The notes: generated by a model not told the origin, from the sequence alone. A stretch of DNA of 64,000 nucleotides from Opisthocomus hoazin (GCF_030867145.1 NC_134414.1:123764465-123828464), one strand, 5' to 3'; positions 1 to 13,700 are shown, counted from the stretch's first letter. Numbers and translations are program-made.

Positions 1-650
1 AACTTGAGGTTGGCTGTCTTGGAAAAAATGCCCAGAAAGAGGAAGCTTGGCTTATTCAGGGGATTTAACATTTTGAAACTGTGCGGTACTGAAGGGCCTG
101 AAGGTAAATAGCGAGTTCTGGGTCTTGGTGTGCTTCCGTGTCGGCAGAGCACCTCCGGTCCCTGAGGAGAGCTGTGAGGGCGGGTGGTGTATCTGTGGAA
201 GGGAAGAGCTCTGAGGGAGTGTGGAGGCAGGAGGGCTTGGACTGAAAGGCTTGTCGCTGCGTATCAGTTTCTGCTCCATTTGGGAAGTCGGGATATTGCT
301 CAGTTGGCTCAGGACTGGCCTGTGAGAGAAGTCAGGGGGACTAGATGAGGTGGCAACCAAACGGGGCAATATTTCCCTGTGATACAAAGAGTTGCCCATG
401 CTGGTCTTTATTCCCAGTTGCTGCCCTGGATTTCTGGTAGCCTGGGTTTCTAGAAAGCATGTAAAACGGTTAGCTGAGGAACGTGCTCCAGAGCTTCCCC
501 CTGGGGCATGAGCAACCAACGCATACACCCTGACATTTTCAGTGCCGTGAGAACTGCAACCTGGTGCCTTGCATCACAGATGACAAAAAAAAAATAATCT
601 GCCTGTGTTTTTGGAGGGGGCCTGCTTTGTCGTGGCCCTCCTTGACACGG
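1..650. other. Non-coding flank upstream of MPZL1
   Basis: No exon with splice sites, no RNA gene and no known repeat is visible. Moderate GC rises into the CpG island near 650. In mammals the next gene on this side is RCSD1, but nothing here resembles its coding sequence. Open frames on both strands are short and lack family features. Confidence 0.6.
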
Positions 651-1462
651 CACACAGTAGCCAGGCTCCTTTCACCCGCGGGTGTGGTTTGGTGCCCGGA
701 GAGCAGCAGAGAAACCGCGGTGGCACGCGGGGCTGGGGGAGGCCCAGTGCCCACGAGCGACCCAAGTGCTCTGCAGGCCTCTGCGGGCCTCCGCGGCCCC
801 ACAGACACCGTGGGCCACAGCCCTGGGGTACGGTGGCAGAACGCACAGCTCGGCGAAAGCAGCCTGCCAAGGGGCTGCCCAAAGAGCGAAGTGAGGGGGT
901 GATACAGCAGGGGACGCGCAGTCCCGGGGGCCTGCGGCGGCACGGCGGCCGGTCAGCCGGCCGGGGGAAAAGCCGGGCGGGCGGCTGCAGGCGGCGGCGG
1001 CCGGCGTGGCAGGGGAGCGGCCGGAGAAGCCTCCGCTTGCAGGCCACGGGCGCCAGAGCCGGGTCTCCGGGTTCGGAGGGGAGGAAGAGCGCGGTGCCGG
1101 CGGACCCCGGCCTACCCCGCCCTCCCGCCGTGCGTCGGGACGCGCGGCCGCAGCCGGCACCGGGGGAACGCGCCCGCCGCGCCCGCGCCGGTTGCTTCTC
1201 TCTGGGAAAGCGGACGCGTGGCGAGAGGCCGGCGTGGCCGAGGGCGCCCGGACGCCGCGCTCCGCCGTGGCCCTCGCCGGCCGCCAACCCGAACCCCGGC
1301 AGGGCCGACGGGCCCGCAGCCTCCCAGCACACGCCAACAGCACCTCCACGACACCGCCCGCCGCGGGGTCGGGGGGAGATAGCTACGTGCCCGGCTCGGG
1401 GGGCGGGCCAGTGCGTTCCCTGCTCGGATAGGACGTCTGGACTTGATGGAACTCTCCCCTGG

Positions 1463-1467
1463 CCAAT
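1463..1467 (+). promoter_or_regulatory. CCAAT box of MPZL1 promoter
   Basis: GGCCAATCC lies 133 bp upstream of the proposed start codon, within the CpG island. It matches the NF-Y core. Position and context fit a proximal promoter element; binding is inferred. Confidence 0.5.
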
Positions 1468-1599
1468 CCTCAGGAAGGAGCGGGGCAAGGCCGGGTGGGA
1501 CGCGGGAGGTGTGTGCGAGTGACAGCGGCGGGAGCCTATCCCGGCGAGGGAAGGGGGCTGCGGGGCGCGGCGGGGCGGGCCAGCGGCCGGGGGCGGACA

Positions 1600-1705
1600 A
1601 TGGGGGCGCGGGGAGGTGGCGGCAGGAAGATGGCAGCGGCCGGAGGCACTGCGGGGCGCCCCTGCTCGGCCTGGCTGCTGGCCACCGCCGCCGCGCTGGC
1701 CGCCG
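1600..1705 (+). CDS. MPZL1: MPZL1 coding exon 1: signal peptide
   Basis: This exon encodes residues 1-35 plus one base of codon 36 and ends at G|GTGAGT. Two in-frame ATGs, at 1600 and 1630, both have A at -3 and G at +4. I chose the first because it is upstream and in good context. The second (M11, followed by AAAGG) looks more like the human MAAS-type start, and either leaves the hydrophobic core intact. Cleavage probably falls near residues 35-40. Confidence 0.92.
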
Positions 1706-4700
1706 GTGAGTGAGCGGGTGAGCGAGGGCCGGCGCTGCCGCTTCCCCCGCGGGGCTGCGCCGCCCGACCCGACCCGAGGTGCGGCAGGCGGCGGCGGGCA
1801 GAGCTCCTTGGCCGGGTTCGGGCCCGGCGGGGCCGCCCGCGCCCATCCGCGCTCGGGAGAGAGGGGCCTGCCCGGCACCGGGAGTCGCCGCCGGGCGCTC
1901 GGGGGTGCGGCGGGCGGAGGCGGCCCGCGGCTGGCCCCTGGCGGAGGGAGCCGCTCGGGGCCGGAGGTCTCCCGGGGAGGGGGACCGGCGCCCCGTGTCG
2001 GGCCCGTGCGTCGCTTTGAACGCCGTTCCCGGTCGCCGGATCACCGGAGCGGAGGGCGGTTTCGCAGGCTCGGTGCGGCTTCGCTGTTCCCTGCCCATCC
2101 GGTTGGAAACCGGCCCCCGCCGCGGTGCCGGCCCGGCCCGGCCCGGGGGTGCTGCGGGCGTGGCGGGGGGCGGCCCCCCGGCAGCGCTCGGCGGCCTTCG
2201 CTGGGTCGGCGATGGAGCCTGGGGACGCGGGCCCGTCTTTGCTGAGGGAAGGCGGAGGGGGACGCGGGGAGCACCCCAGGTTCGGCCCGCGGGGAGGTGT
2301 TGGGGTGGGGGAGCAGGCAGCGAAGCGCTGGTGGCTGGTGTGGATGGAGGGGCGAGGGCAAGGCTGCGGAGCGGGAGCAATGGCGAGGGTGATGCTTAGC
2401 TTGGCGGCGGCTGAGGTTCTTCCAGGGCAAAGAGCTCTCCGCTTCGCGTATCGCTCTGAAATGAAAAGATCATCCGCGCTTCCCGAGGTAGCTCGGTGCG
2501 TGCGGGTACCGGGCGTGGGCGATGCTCGCTCAGTGGGCAACACTTCGCAGAGTATTGCAGTAGGCATCATTAAAGAAGCCCGATGCTTCCCAGCTCGCAG
2601 GGCTGTAAAACTGTGTAAAACTCCGGAGTCCGTCTGGAAAGAGGTTTAATAAGGAACTGCGCCGAGTGGTGAGGAACTTAAAACTTCTCATTTCCAAATA
2701 GCTTTGTTATTCGGGTTTGTTTGAGATGACTCATTTTGCAGTAAAGGTGAGATTGCTAAGGCTTGCTGTATATCTGCGGAGGCAGCCTAAATGTTTGGAA
2801 TGAAGTAGGTAGATATAGATACATAGCTTACAGTAAAAACTAAGTTCTTTGAAAATAAATATGGAGACAGGAGAAGAAAGGGTGCATATTTCCACTGACC
2901 ACAACAAAAGGTACAACTGCATTAATACTGTGGGTAGCTAGGAGTAGTAGATCATTCTACAAAGTCTGAGGTATGTGACCAAATATAGTATCTTAAAACC
3001 AAGCAAAGCTACAGGGTACTCTTTTGGAAAGAGACTCTCCCTGGGGTGGAGACTGTCTGAAAAGTGAGATTGCAATTTAAAGGAATAAATGGGTGTTAAA
3101 ATCACTGTCTTACCTGTGTTGGACTGTATTTCTGTTCTCATCCCTACAACTGTAGATTTTTTTCGAACCCCAAATCAGAAGTGACTCCCATGTTGGCTTC
3201 TCTCTGTGCTTGTACTGCACATCCTTAATCCCCCTGTCTGCTTTGAAAAGGCACTTTTATTTTTTTTTTCCATGTATGGAGTTGGCACACGGTTTACGTC
3301 TTTGCCTGGGAATAAGTGACCGGTGTGCAGGCTCTTTGCCTCTTTTGCATATGCAAAGTAGCTTGGTGATTGGTGGGGCAAAGATGATCTTCTCTAGAGT
3401 TTGATGTTGTAAGGAGTCCTGTGTAATAAATACTCTGCCTGTCGGCTTGCCTGTGTCGTTCCGGTTCCTGCAGATGTTCAAGGATCCTCTTTCCATTCCC
3501 ATTTCCTCATGCTGGATTTTCATCTAGTGAGAAGTTCAGAAATCAAAAACTGCCAAGCAAAAGGGCAAGGGCAGAAGTGGCATTTTCGGAGTGCTGTTGT
3601 TGCTCAGTTGCTCTGATGTGATGTGTGGCTGGGTAACACGCTGCAGAGCTTCGCTGCCATAAGTCGTGGCTCCTCGTCTGCCTCTTCATGTGCTCGATGG
3701 CAGACCTGTTTGCTGTGGCCAATAACCTGCAGTGAGACAGAAAAATTACTTGGAGGGCTGTGCTGTACAGGCCTAGCTTAACATCACAGTCTGCTTTGTC
3801 AAGCCAAGCGGGTCACTGTTGCTTCCCAACTAATACGGATACTGGGCTTTAAGCTTATTTTCTTGTGTGCATCTGCATGGGTGCGTTAGAAGTTCATCTT
3901 GCTTGGTTACGCTCAGTCATCTGAAAACCTGATTGCTCCATTTACTTGTAAGAGTGAAGGATCACTCTCAAATGTACTGTTTGTGATCCTGTGGACATTT
4001 GTGGCCGAAGTAGTTAATCTGGGTATAATCTCTTGTATGGGTGGGTGAGCCCTGAACAACTAGTTGAGAGTATCAAGAAAATGGATTGTTTTGCAATCCT
4101 GAATTTGTAAGCCATGTAGGTATCACTTGAAGTGATAACGTGTCTGTGTTTAACGTGAGGGTGGTTCCTGATTGCTTCTGAAAGTCCTGAAGAATGTCTA
4201 GACATTACCGGAAAGAATATTGCTGATATTTCTACTGTTCTTTTTGATGCCAACAAAGTCTGATTTTTTTTTCTTTTTCCTACTACTGCTTTTGTGTGCG
4301 CTCACATACATGTGCACACGTGCACCATACGCAGACCAGTGACAAGCAGAGGAGTACTGGGATGTTAAGTAGCTCAAGTGCCCGTAACTGCTTTGAGTTC
4401 ACCTGGACGTTTCTGTTGCTGCTTGAAATGCTTCATGAAAATAACAGTGTAAGTCAGGGTTGCAATGCTCGCTTCGTGTTTGTGCCAGGTTTAGTCAGAA
4501 TTGCTGTATTCACCCCGTCAGAAGCTGTTAGCTCTGCTAAGCTGAGCCCACTGACGCTGCAGGTAGGAAGACTTCCTTGCCTGCAGCGCTGAGTGGGTTC
4601 TGCAAAGGGAAAAGGTGGTGAGGTGGATAAACTCTTCTCTCTGCCGGTTAGTTTGAGGGTGGGACTGCTGCTCAGGGCACCTCACTTGCAGCAGCAAGAA

Positions 4701-7700
4701 GTTGTTGAATATGTTGAAAAGACTGTAGCTTAATATTTTGGTGATAAAATGTGGTTTAGTGCCACCTTGTGAAATGGCTGGGTTCTTCATGACCCCAGCC
4801 ACCCAACAGACCTCTGTCTCTGTGGAACTAACGATGCACATGGCTCTTTTGCTTGTTATCTGAACTATGGTTGATTGCGTTAAGCAGCAGTTCCACTGTC
4901 TGCCTGTGGACTTATCTTCTCCTGACTGACAGCAGTAGGCAGTGAATGTCCTGTGCACTGTACAGGGTCCCTGCAGTCTAGATGGAAGACCAAAGAAATG
5001 AAACCTAGCTTTACAAGACAGACATCGTGTACTGTTTGACTTGAAATATTTTAATCTGAATAGTTTCTAAAGAATTATTATTTTGCCAGGGAGGTGCTGT
5101 ATAGGTTGTCATGAAGTCATCTGTTTAAAACTTATTATTAGCACCCATAGTGGGTGTTCGCTGAGTGTGATGTGGTTTGATCATGTGTGGCATACAGGGC
5201 TCTTTCTACTGTCTACATGTAGTTAATGGATAAATTGTCAAGATAAAGTTTTGTATACAAAAAAAAACAAACCCCCAAACATTAAACTATTGAATGCTGA
5301 CTCAGGATATCCTAGGACTACATCAGAAAGCTGGAAGGTCTGGATATGAAAACACTTACATCCCTATGGTTTGTGTCTGTCTCTTTTTTGTGTGTGTGGT
5401 TTGTTTATCTTCATTACTTTGCTGATTTGGGTTAGCGTGACCCTGCATGTAGTGGTTAGCACAATGGAGAGGGTTCTCACGTCTTGTGTAAGAGGAAGCT
5501 GTGGCAGGAGAGGACAAGAAGTTCTGAAATGGCTTTGCTGCTGGCAAAGAGGCTTGGAGAACTCTTAACTTCAGTGATTTGCTCTTATCTCAAACCAGCA
5601 GTTGCTTAGAAGAGCAAGTGTTTACTCAGACTAGAGTTTAGCAGTAAGCTGTACCCATAGCATTTGTGTATGCATCTTGAGGCAGGGTCAAATATCAGTA
5701 TTGTTTGCTGTCTGAACTAGTTGAAAGATAACCCTTCAACCAGGTGATTTCCCCTAGTTCCACTGATTTTTTTTTTTGTAATTTTTATTTTTTTTCACCT
5801 AATCTCTTTTATCTTGAAAGTGGCAGAACCATTCTGTTACTTGTCCTGAATAGGCCAGGGTTTTTTTAGTTGAAGATGTTCGTGTCAAGTAAATGTGTTG
5901 GTACTCTTCTTGGCAGGGATAAAGTTAGTTTTCTTCACAGTAGCTTGTATGGTGCCATGTTTTGGATTTGTGATGAAAACAGCCTTGATGACACACTAAT
6001 GTTTTACGTTGGTTACTTGTTTTACATTAGGTTACACAGCACCAAGGCCTTTTCTGCGCCTCACCCTGCCCCACCAGTGGGGAGGCTGGGGATGCACAGG
6101 GAGTTGGGAGGGTGCACAGCTGGGACAGCTGACCCCAGCTGACCAGAGGGACATCCCAGACCCCAGAACGTTGTGCTCAGCTGTAAAAGCTGGGGAAAGA
6201 AGGAGGAATGGGGGCTGTTGGGAGTTACGGCGTTTTGTCTTCCCAGGTCACTATTACACTTGATGGAGCCCTGCTTTCCTGGAGATGGCTGAACACCTGC
6301 CTGCTGGTGGGAAGCAGTGAATGAAGCTTTTGCTTTACCTATTAAACTGTCTTTAACTCAGCCCATGAGTTTTCTCACTTTTACCCTTCTGATTCTCTCC
6401 CCCATCCCACTGTGGGGAGTGAGAGAGCGGCCGGGTTGTGGCTGAGCTGCCTGCTGGGGTTAGCCCACAACCCCTGTGTGTTGTTCCCTGTCGTGGCTTA
6501 ACCGCAGCCAGCAGCTAAGCTCCACGCAGCTGCTCGCTCACTCCTTTCCTCGCCCCCCCCTTCCCCGTCCCGGTGGGGTGGGCAGGAGAATTGAAAAAAA
6601 GGTAAAACTCATGTGTTGTGATAAAGACAGTTTAATAGGACAGCACAGGAAGAGAAATAATGATAATAATAATAATAGAATATACAAAACAAGTGATGCA
6701 CAATGCAATTGCTCACCACCTGCTGACCAATGCCCAGCCCGTCCCCGAGTGGCAATCCTCTTCCCCTGGTCCAATCCCCCCAGTTTACATGCTGAACATG
6801 ATGTCATACGGTATGGAATGTCCCTTTCGCCAGTTTGGGTCAGCTGTCCTGGCTGCGCTCCCTCCAGGTTTCCTTTGCATTGCCTCGTTGGCAGGGCATG
6901 GGAAGCTGAAAAGTCCTTGACTTACTATAATCATTACTTGGCAACAACTACAATATCAGTGTGTTATCAAAATTATTCTCATCCTAAATTCAAAAGACAG
7001 CGCTATACCAGCTACTAGGAGGAAAATTACCTCTATCCCAGCCGAAACCAGGACATTCACTTTTGCTACCGTGCCTTTCAGCTCCTGCATTTTTATTCAG
7101 CTGTGGTGTTGGCACTTTCCCGTTGGTGCTGCTGCTAGGTTTTGGCTTAAAGTGTGTAAGGAAAACGGGAAGGCTGGTTGTTCTTGTGAATTCTCTTCCC
7201 TTCAACCCTGCAGAAAAAGATGCTTTGCAATACATCTGCTGATGCTTTACACACATGACGTTAAGGGGCATTAAGGGAGCTTGCCCTGAAACATTGGTTA
7301 GACCCTGCCTTCGGTGCTTACAATCAGATTGAGGTTCTGATCCTTAAGGGAGGGTTAAACTCTGGGCAGTGCAGCAGTTGTGTGAGTGGCGGCTGGTGGC
7401 ACCTTCCTAAGTAATTTCACTTCACGAGGCAGAGGTGAATAAGGGCAGGTGAACTCCTGGTAGGCGAAATGGCCAGCGCTGGAGGTGTTTATCTTCAGTT
7501 GGCTGCTAGCCATCTGTTACGCTTTTCAGTAACTTGTTTTTGTAATGCAGGCAAGTGAAGGATGGTGAACAAGGCTCCTTCTTGGTAATAAATTCTATAA
7601 AGCCATGTGTGCAGCAGGATTTTAAAAATCTGGCTGATTTCTGTGTCTTGAAGTTTTCTGATAGAGGTCTTGCAGGATTGCCTGACTCTTGCAGTGTGGA

Positions 7701-10700
7701 AGGTGTTGAGATGACCGCTGTGTGGAGATGCTGCACACCCTGCTGCTTGACAAAGTCAGCACAGGCGTGGACGAAGGTGCTGCTCTAATCAAAGGGATGA
7801 CTGTAGAAATGACCTTGTGTGTCAGCTGGTGAGGTAATGGAGAGGGATGGGAGGCCATAAACACTTCACAAAAGAGAAGCGTTCCTAGGAAGAGCCAGCT
7901 GAAGCAGCTCCTACTCAGTGCTTCCTAACCTTGCTCAGTTGTTGTACAAATATGGTGTATGGTGGGCTGGGTTAGGGTGTTGGTCTGGTTTAAAAGAAAA
8001 CAATGGAAAAAGGGCTGTTTTGAACATGGATTAGTTCCTGGTCAGATTCATCACGTTATGTTAAAAGTGGGCATGGGAGCTGTTTAAATTGGCACCACAG
8101 CTGACAAATTCTTGTGAAACAATGCTTTGAAATACATGGCACGGGCTTTTTCTTTTGGTTTTGCGGTTGTGCTACAGCAGGTTATAGCTAGTTATGAGTT
8201 TGCTCAGCAAGTAAGTTAGCAAGTTTTGGTTAGCAAGTAAGCGTAAGATTGCTGCGAGCGAGGTGCCGGAGCTGGCTGCAGGCATTCAGCAGTCGCTGGA
8301 GCAGTGAGGGATCTGGTCCTTGGAGAGCTTCGGATTTGCTTGAACTGCTGAAAGTAAGCCTCCAGTCACACCAGGACAGGTTGGCCCTGTGACAGAATAC
8401 CCTGTTAGCTGAGGACGGTAATCCCTTGGGTGACTTAATTTCAGCTGTCTCTGTCTCCTTGCTCTGTTAAGTGGTGGGATTTTATTTAGCAGGTTTGAAT
8501 TGGGTCCGTCCATGTGCAGGGAAAACGCCGGTGCTCATCTTTCAGGCTGGTGGAAATACTGATACTTGGCAAGAGATGGGCATGATGCTGGTCAGGAGTG
8601 ATGACACTCAGGTGGGAGTGACTGGTACTGGAATGCTGCTGATACCTTGGATGGTTCAAAGGGCGTCTTCTGCAAATGTCGCTTGGTGTGTATAGATTTG
8701 TTGTCACCGAGTTGTTTGCAACGTGGGGGATTGATTATTGTAAAAGGAGGAAAAAAAGGCAGCTTCTTATGTCTGTTTGAGATGTAGCCTTTTGCACTGT
8801 TATCTCCTTGTGAAATTTGCATATCCACATCCTAAATTGTACTGCCTGGTTTGTTTTGGAAGTTGATGATTTCCACGCTACTAATGCTGGATAGTGTCAA
8901 AAAGATGCTGCACGCCATCAACAGTTGGCAACGTGACTGGTGTTTTTAACACAGTTTCACTTGAAATAGTACTAATAACCAGTGCTGACCTAGAGGGAAG
9001 CTTTTTTTCCAGCCAGCGATGTCTGTCTCTACTGTCCACACCTTGGGTTTTGTTGTTGTTGTTTGTATGGGGGTTTTTGTCTACAACTTCTGATCGTTAA
9101 TACTCTCATTTCCTTAGTAGACATTGTGACAGTCTTAGTGGGTTGCTATAGTAATTCTAGGAAATGTTTGTGGTGGTAGGATGCTTTCTTCACTCCCTCT
9201 GCCGTGTGTTTAGCATGTGTACCTGACTTCTCTCAGTTCGTTAGTTAAGCAAACTTAATGATACCCTTTTTTTGTGGGAAAAGCTTGGTGCATTTCAAAG
9301 AGACTCTTCTAAGATGTACTCTTTATCTTCTTGTTCAGTGTAGCCCTTCTTTAATCGTAATTACCATTTTCTGGAATCTGTCCTTGTGCCCAAGGAGTAA
9401 TCTGGTGTGTTTGTTAGTGGCTATGTTAGTATTGCGATTCGGCTGTTCCAGTTACCATTGCACTTTGAATGGGTTTACTTGACTTGCCCCTTTGGGTTTT
9501 TCACTGTTTTGGTTTGACTTTATCAACAACAAGTTTACAAGTGTTCAGATTCAATTAAACAGTTACTTGGTCATGGAAGGAAAACCACTTAAGGGCTGTT
9601 GAATGGAAAAAATATGATATCTGATTTCGAAAGTACTTGAGCTGCTGATTGGCGTCACAGTCTACAGCGTAGGCCGGGAAGTATTGTTTTGTGATCCCCA
9701 ACAAAAAGGTGCTAGAACAGAGCTATATGTTATTGGTCTCAAAACTAAATAAGCATCTGCCCAAACCTGACATATGACTGGCTCTGAAATTGGAGCATGA
9801 AGCAGTGCAACTATAATGTTACTTGTTCATGGATCTCGGCACCTTTACAAGCATCTCAATTTTATGATTTCCAGGTTGAGAGTGATACATCAGTGAAGTG
9901 ATTTCCTCGGGATCGAACAAGAAATCTGTGGCCTGGCTGGCAAGGAAGCTCAGATGTTCTTTGCTGTTTCTCATGCTTGTTTCTCATTTCTGGTTATAAG
10001 CATGGGCTTTGGAAGTACATCTCGGCGTAGGTTCTTCTGCTGCCTCTTGGCAAAGCAGTGAGCAGCTCTGCGTCATGTGGAGGAGACCACTTGAATAACT
10101 GACTCTGTAGCATGGGAGCAGAGGGTGGTACCAAAGCTTAGTGACTCTGAAGACTTTCTGTCTTTGAGTTCTGTCAAAGTAGGTGCATGAAGGTATGCAG
10201 GGCTGAGGTACATGGGTGTTATTGACTGCTTTGACAGCTGTGCCACAGCCTGCTTAAAGCTTCTCAGTGAAACCATTTTCCTTTCACTTGGGGTGATGAG
10301 ATGCTATTTTTTTCCCTCATCGCTGAGTCAGGCAGAGCTTAGCTGAATGTGCAAAGAGGCCAAGAGAAAGCGAACGTCGTGTTAGCAGATGCTCTTCTGA
10401 GCTTGTCTCTCCTTGGGAGATGAGTGTTCCCAGCAGCAAGGCGGCAGGAGGTGGTAGATGGGCTAGGTGTCAGCAGCTTTTCTGTTTCGCAGGGCTGGTG
10501 GGTGCTGCAGGGCCGGCTGCGTTACTGAGGTCAGGAAGCTCCCTTTGCTTCAGCAGCCTGAATTACTTGAGGAGGTTGGCAACCTGGGGAGCTGTTGCAG
10601 CAGCAGCAAAAAGCTATTCCAGTGACTGGCGTTTGAGAGTGAAACTAAACTCTTTTGTCCTCCTTTGAGGCAGTGGAATTTAGTTTTAGTTGCTTTGAAT

Positions 10701-13700
10701 CTTAGATGTCTAGATTGGTTGGTGTGACTTTGTCTAGTCATCATTTCTGCAGCTGGTGTTGCTTTGTGTCATATATGAGTGTATGGGGTGTAGACATCAA
10801 GGTTTTGGTGGTGGTGGGGCTGCAGGGACAGTCTCCATGAGGAGAAGCTGGGGCTGCCTCGTGCCTGACATAGGCAGCTTCACTGGATCTGCCACAGGGC
10901 ACGGCTGAGCCCCTTAGCCGAGCTGTGGCACCTCTGCAGTGAAGTTTGACAAAGAATAAAGCACCACGCAGGCAGCGAGGAGTGAGGGGAGAAAAAGCGT
11001 GAGAAACAACACTGCAAACCCTGAGGTGAGAGAAGGAGGAGGGGAGAAGGTGCTCCAGGTGCTGGGGCAGAGATTCCCCTGCAGCCCCTGGAAGTTTCGG
11101 GTAAGACCATGGTGGAGCAGGTATTCCCCTGCAGCACATGGAGAGGACCATGCTGGAGCAGATATCCACACTGTGGCCCGTGGATGAGCCCCGGCTGGAG
11201 TAGGTTCTCCTGAAGGGCTACAAGCTCATTGGAAGGACCCATGCTGGAGCAGGGAAAGGTGTGAGGAGCGAGGAGCAGTTACAGATTGACCACAACCCTC
11301 CATCTCTACCTGGCTGCCCGGGAGTGGGGATGAGGTAGAGGAGTTGGGAATGAAGGAATGAAGTTGAACTTGGGGGGCAACAAGGGGTGAGGGAAAGGTA
11401 TTTTAGTTTTTGTCTTTGTTTCGCACCATCCAACTCTATTTTCATTGGGAATAAATTAAATTAATTTTCCCCAAGTCAAATCTGTTTTGCCTGGGACAGT
11501 AACTGGTAGGTGATCTCCCTGTCCCCTTATCTCTACCCATGAGCATTTTCATCTTACTTTCTCGCTTTGTCCTGTTTGGGAAGGGATAGTGAGAGAGCAC
11601 CTGGGTGGGCATCTGGCAGCTAGCCAAGGTCAACTCACAGAATCACACAGAATCACAGAATGTTCGGGTTTGGAAGGGACCTCTGTGGGTCATCTAGTCC
11701 AACCCCCCTGCCGAAGCAGGGTCACCCAGAGCAGGCTGCACAGGACTGCGTCCAGGCGGGTCTTGAATATCTGCAGAGAAGGAGACTCCACAACCTCCCT
11801 GGGCAGCCTGGTCCAGGGATCTGTTACCCTCAGAGGGAAGAAGTTCTTCCTCATGTTCAGACGGAACTTCCTGTGCTTTTGTTTGTGCCCATTGCCCCTT
11901 GTCCTGTTGCTGGGCACTACTGAAAAGAGTTTGGCCCCATCCTTCTGACACCCACCCTTCAGATATTTATAGGCATTTATAAGGTCCCCTCTCAGCCTTC
12001 TCTTCTTCAGGCTGAACATCGCTTCTATATTTTAAGACAACATCGTTAAGAACAAACTCTTTTTCAGGCAGCAAATGTCTTATTTGCTCAGAAATATTCC
12101 TTTATATTTAAGCCAGCTAAAACACCACAGTGACATGCAAGAACATACACTTAGAAATATATATATATATATACATTCTTATATCTATACACCTAATAAT
12201 ACTTCAGACCAGAGAACACCAGAATGGGTTTCTGGTGTGGAAGTGGTCAGACAAGTCTATTTTTCATTACACTGATGTGTGTGGCTCCTTAATACTGTGT
12301 GTTGTCCTTATGCAATACAGCATGGTCTGCTGCCGGGTGGAATGGCTGGCATGGATTTCACTTCCATGTTAAGGCTAAATGATGTCAATGAATTCTTTGT
12401 GTGGAAATTTGATCCAGTGTCTGGATGCTTTAACAGATCTTGTGGAGTTTCAGAGGAACGATTTGGGCATGTCTACTCCTGTCTATTAAGACCATGAAAG
12501 CTAGGATTTCTCCACCAGGTGTTTTATTTACAGTGAAGAAATGATGGCCTGTGGAAACAGAAGTGCCTGTAATTGCAGTAGGGGACCATAACTTTGTGCT
12601 GATTTTCTGACATGTTTTGTAGGGGTCTCACTGCTGTTGTTTCGTGCTGATTGTATGGGGAAGCTGTGCTTTGTGGGAGAAGGAATTAAATGTCGTGCAA
12701 CTGTAGCTGAGAGCGATGTCAGCAGCAGACTGATATTTCACAACACGCTTGACATTAATTAAGAGTATTTCTTAATGAAAGCACTGTTTCTCAAGTATAT
12801 ATTGTTTTTGTGACTTATGAACCCTAGTCATTAGAAAAATCCCACATCCTCCTTTCTGATGAAACTTGTGGGCTGCTGGGGAAACCATAGCGAATTTATT
12901 GATATACCACTGACTTTTCTGTGGTTTTGTGGAATCCTTTAAATGTGAACTGCTCAGATTCTGTTGTATTAATGCCTTTCTTTCCATTTTGCTGATCTGC
13001 AGCTGTCATCAACTTGTTACCTGTAATAGCCTGTCTGAATCTTTTAATCTTTCTTTACTCAGACTTTTTGATTATTCCTGATCTTTCATCCGTAAGAGAC
13101 TTTATTTATAAATTATATAAATGACTGTATTATCAGGCATCTTTGAGATAAACGAAGCAAGTTGCTTGTATTAATTAATAAACTGATGACTAGCCATTTC
13201 AAGAGGAAAGGCGTGTAACACATGCATAGCATGGGAACTGTAGCAGCTCTAAGCATCCAATGTTTAGTGATCTGATAAAAGTTTCTGCATAGGCTGTGTT
13301 TGTGCTTGTGGAGATAAGATGCCCGTGATTACAGTGTTAGTTGTTTGCATTCTTGGTTTGTTAGGACTCCTAGTGATCCAGCTGAGTTGGATCCAGGGAA
13401 ATCGAGTTTATTCTGGTGTGTTCATAGCCTTAATTAACAGAGCTTTTTCATTGGATCCAAGATTTCAGTGGAGAATCTGGTGTACAAATAAATTTTAATT
13501 AGCTGTGTGTTAATTAGTGTAAATCTTCAGTGCAAGGAAGGATTTCCTGGTGATGTGCTACCAAACCATATTTTCAACCTTTGCGCAGTAGAGTGGGGTC
13601 CCTATTTCTGTGTACAAAAATGTAGAATAAAAACAATTCTTGCACAGAAGATTTTTTTGTTTGTTTTTGACCAGTATGAAACAAGTGTAACCAACCAGGG

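Larger units (their letters stand above)
660..2400. promoter_or_regulatory. CpG island over MPZL1 promoter and exon 1
   Basis: Very high GC and frequent CpG run from about 660 through the start of intron 1, in contrast to the AT-richer flanks. The island contains a CCAAT box at 1463-1467, GC boxes such as GGGGCGGGC near 1572-1580, and a YY1-type AAGATGGC motif at 1627-1634. No TATA box is evident near the start codon, as is usual for CpG-island promoters. The transcription start cannot be fixed from sequence. Long open frames on both strands here result from the low stop-codon density of GC-rich DNA. Confidence 0.85.

Noticed and set aside
1-650. 3' end of RCSD1, the mammalian upstream neighbour
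   Set aside because: No recognisable coding sequence or clear polyadenylation signal, so it is left as flank.
574-2570. Very long overlapping open frames on both strands around the MPZL1 promoter (up to 434 codons)
   Set aside because: They overlap in many frames within a CpG island, are Arg/Pro/Ala/Gly-rich without domains, and reflect scarcity of stop codons in GC-rich DNA. Only the MPZL1 exon 1 part is supported.
6476-7018. 180-codon + strand frame over the antisense LTR
   Set aside because: It lies within a solo LTR read against its own orientation and has no retroviral protein features.
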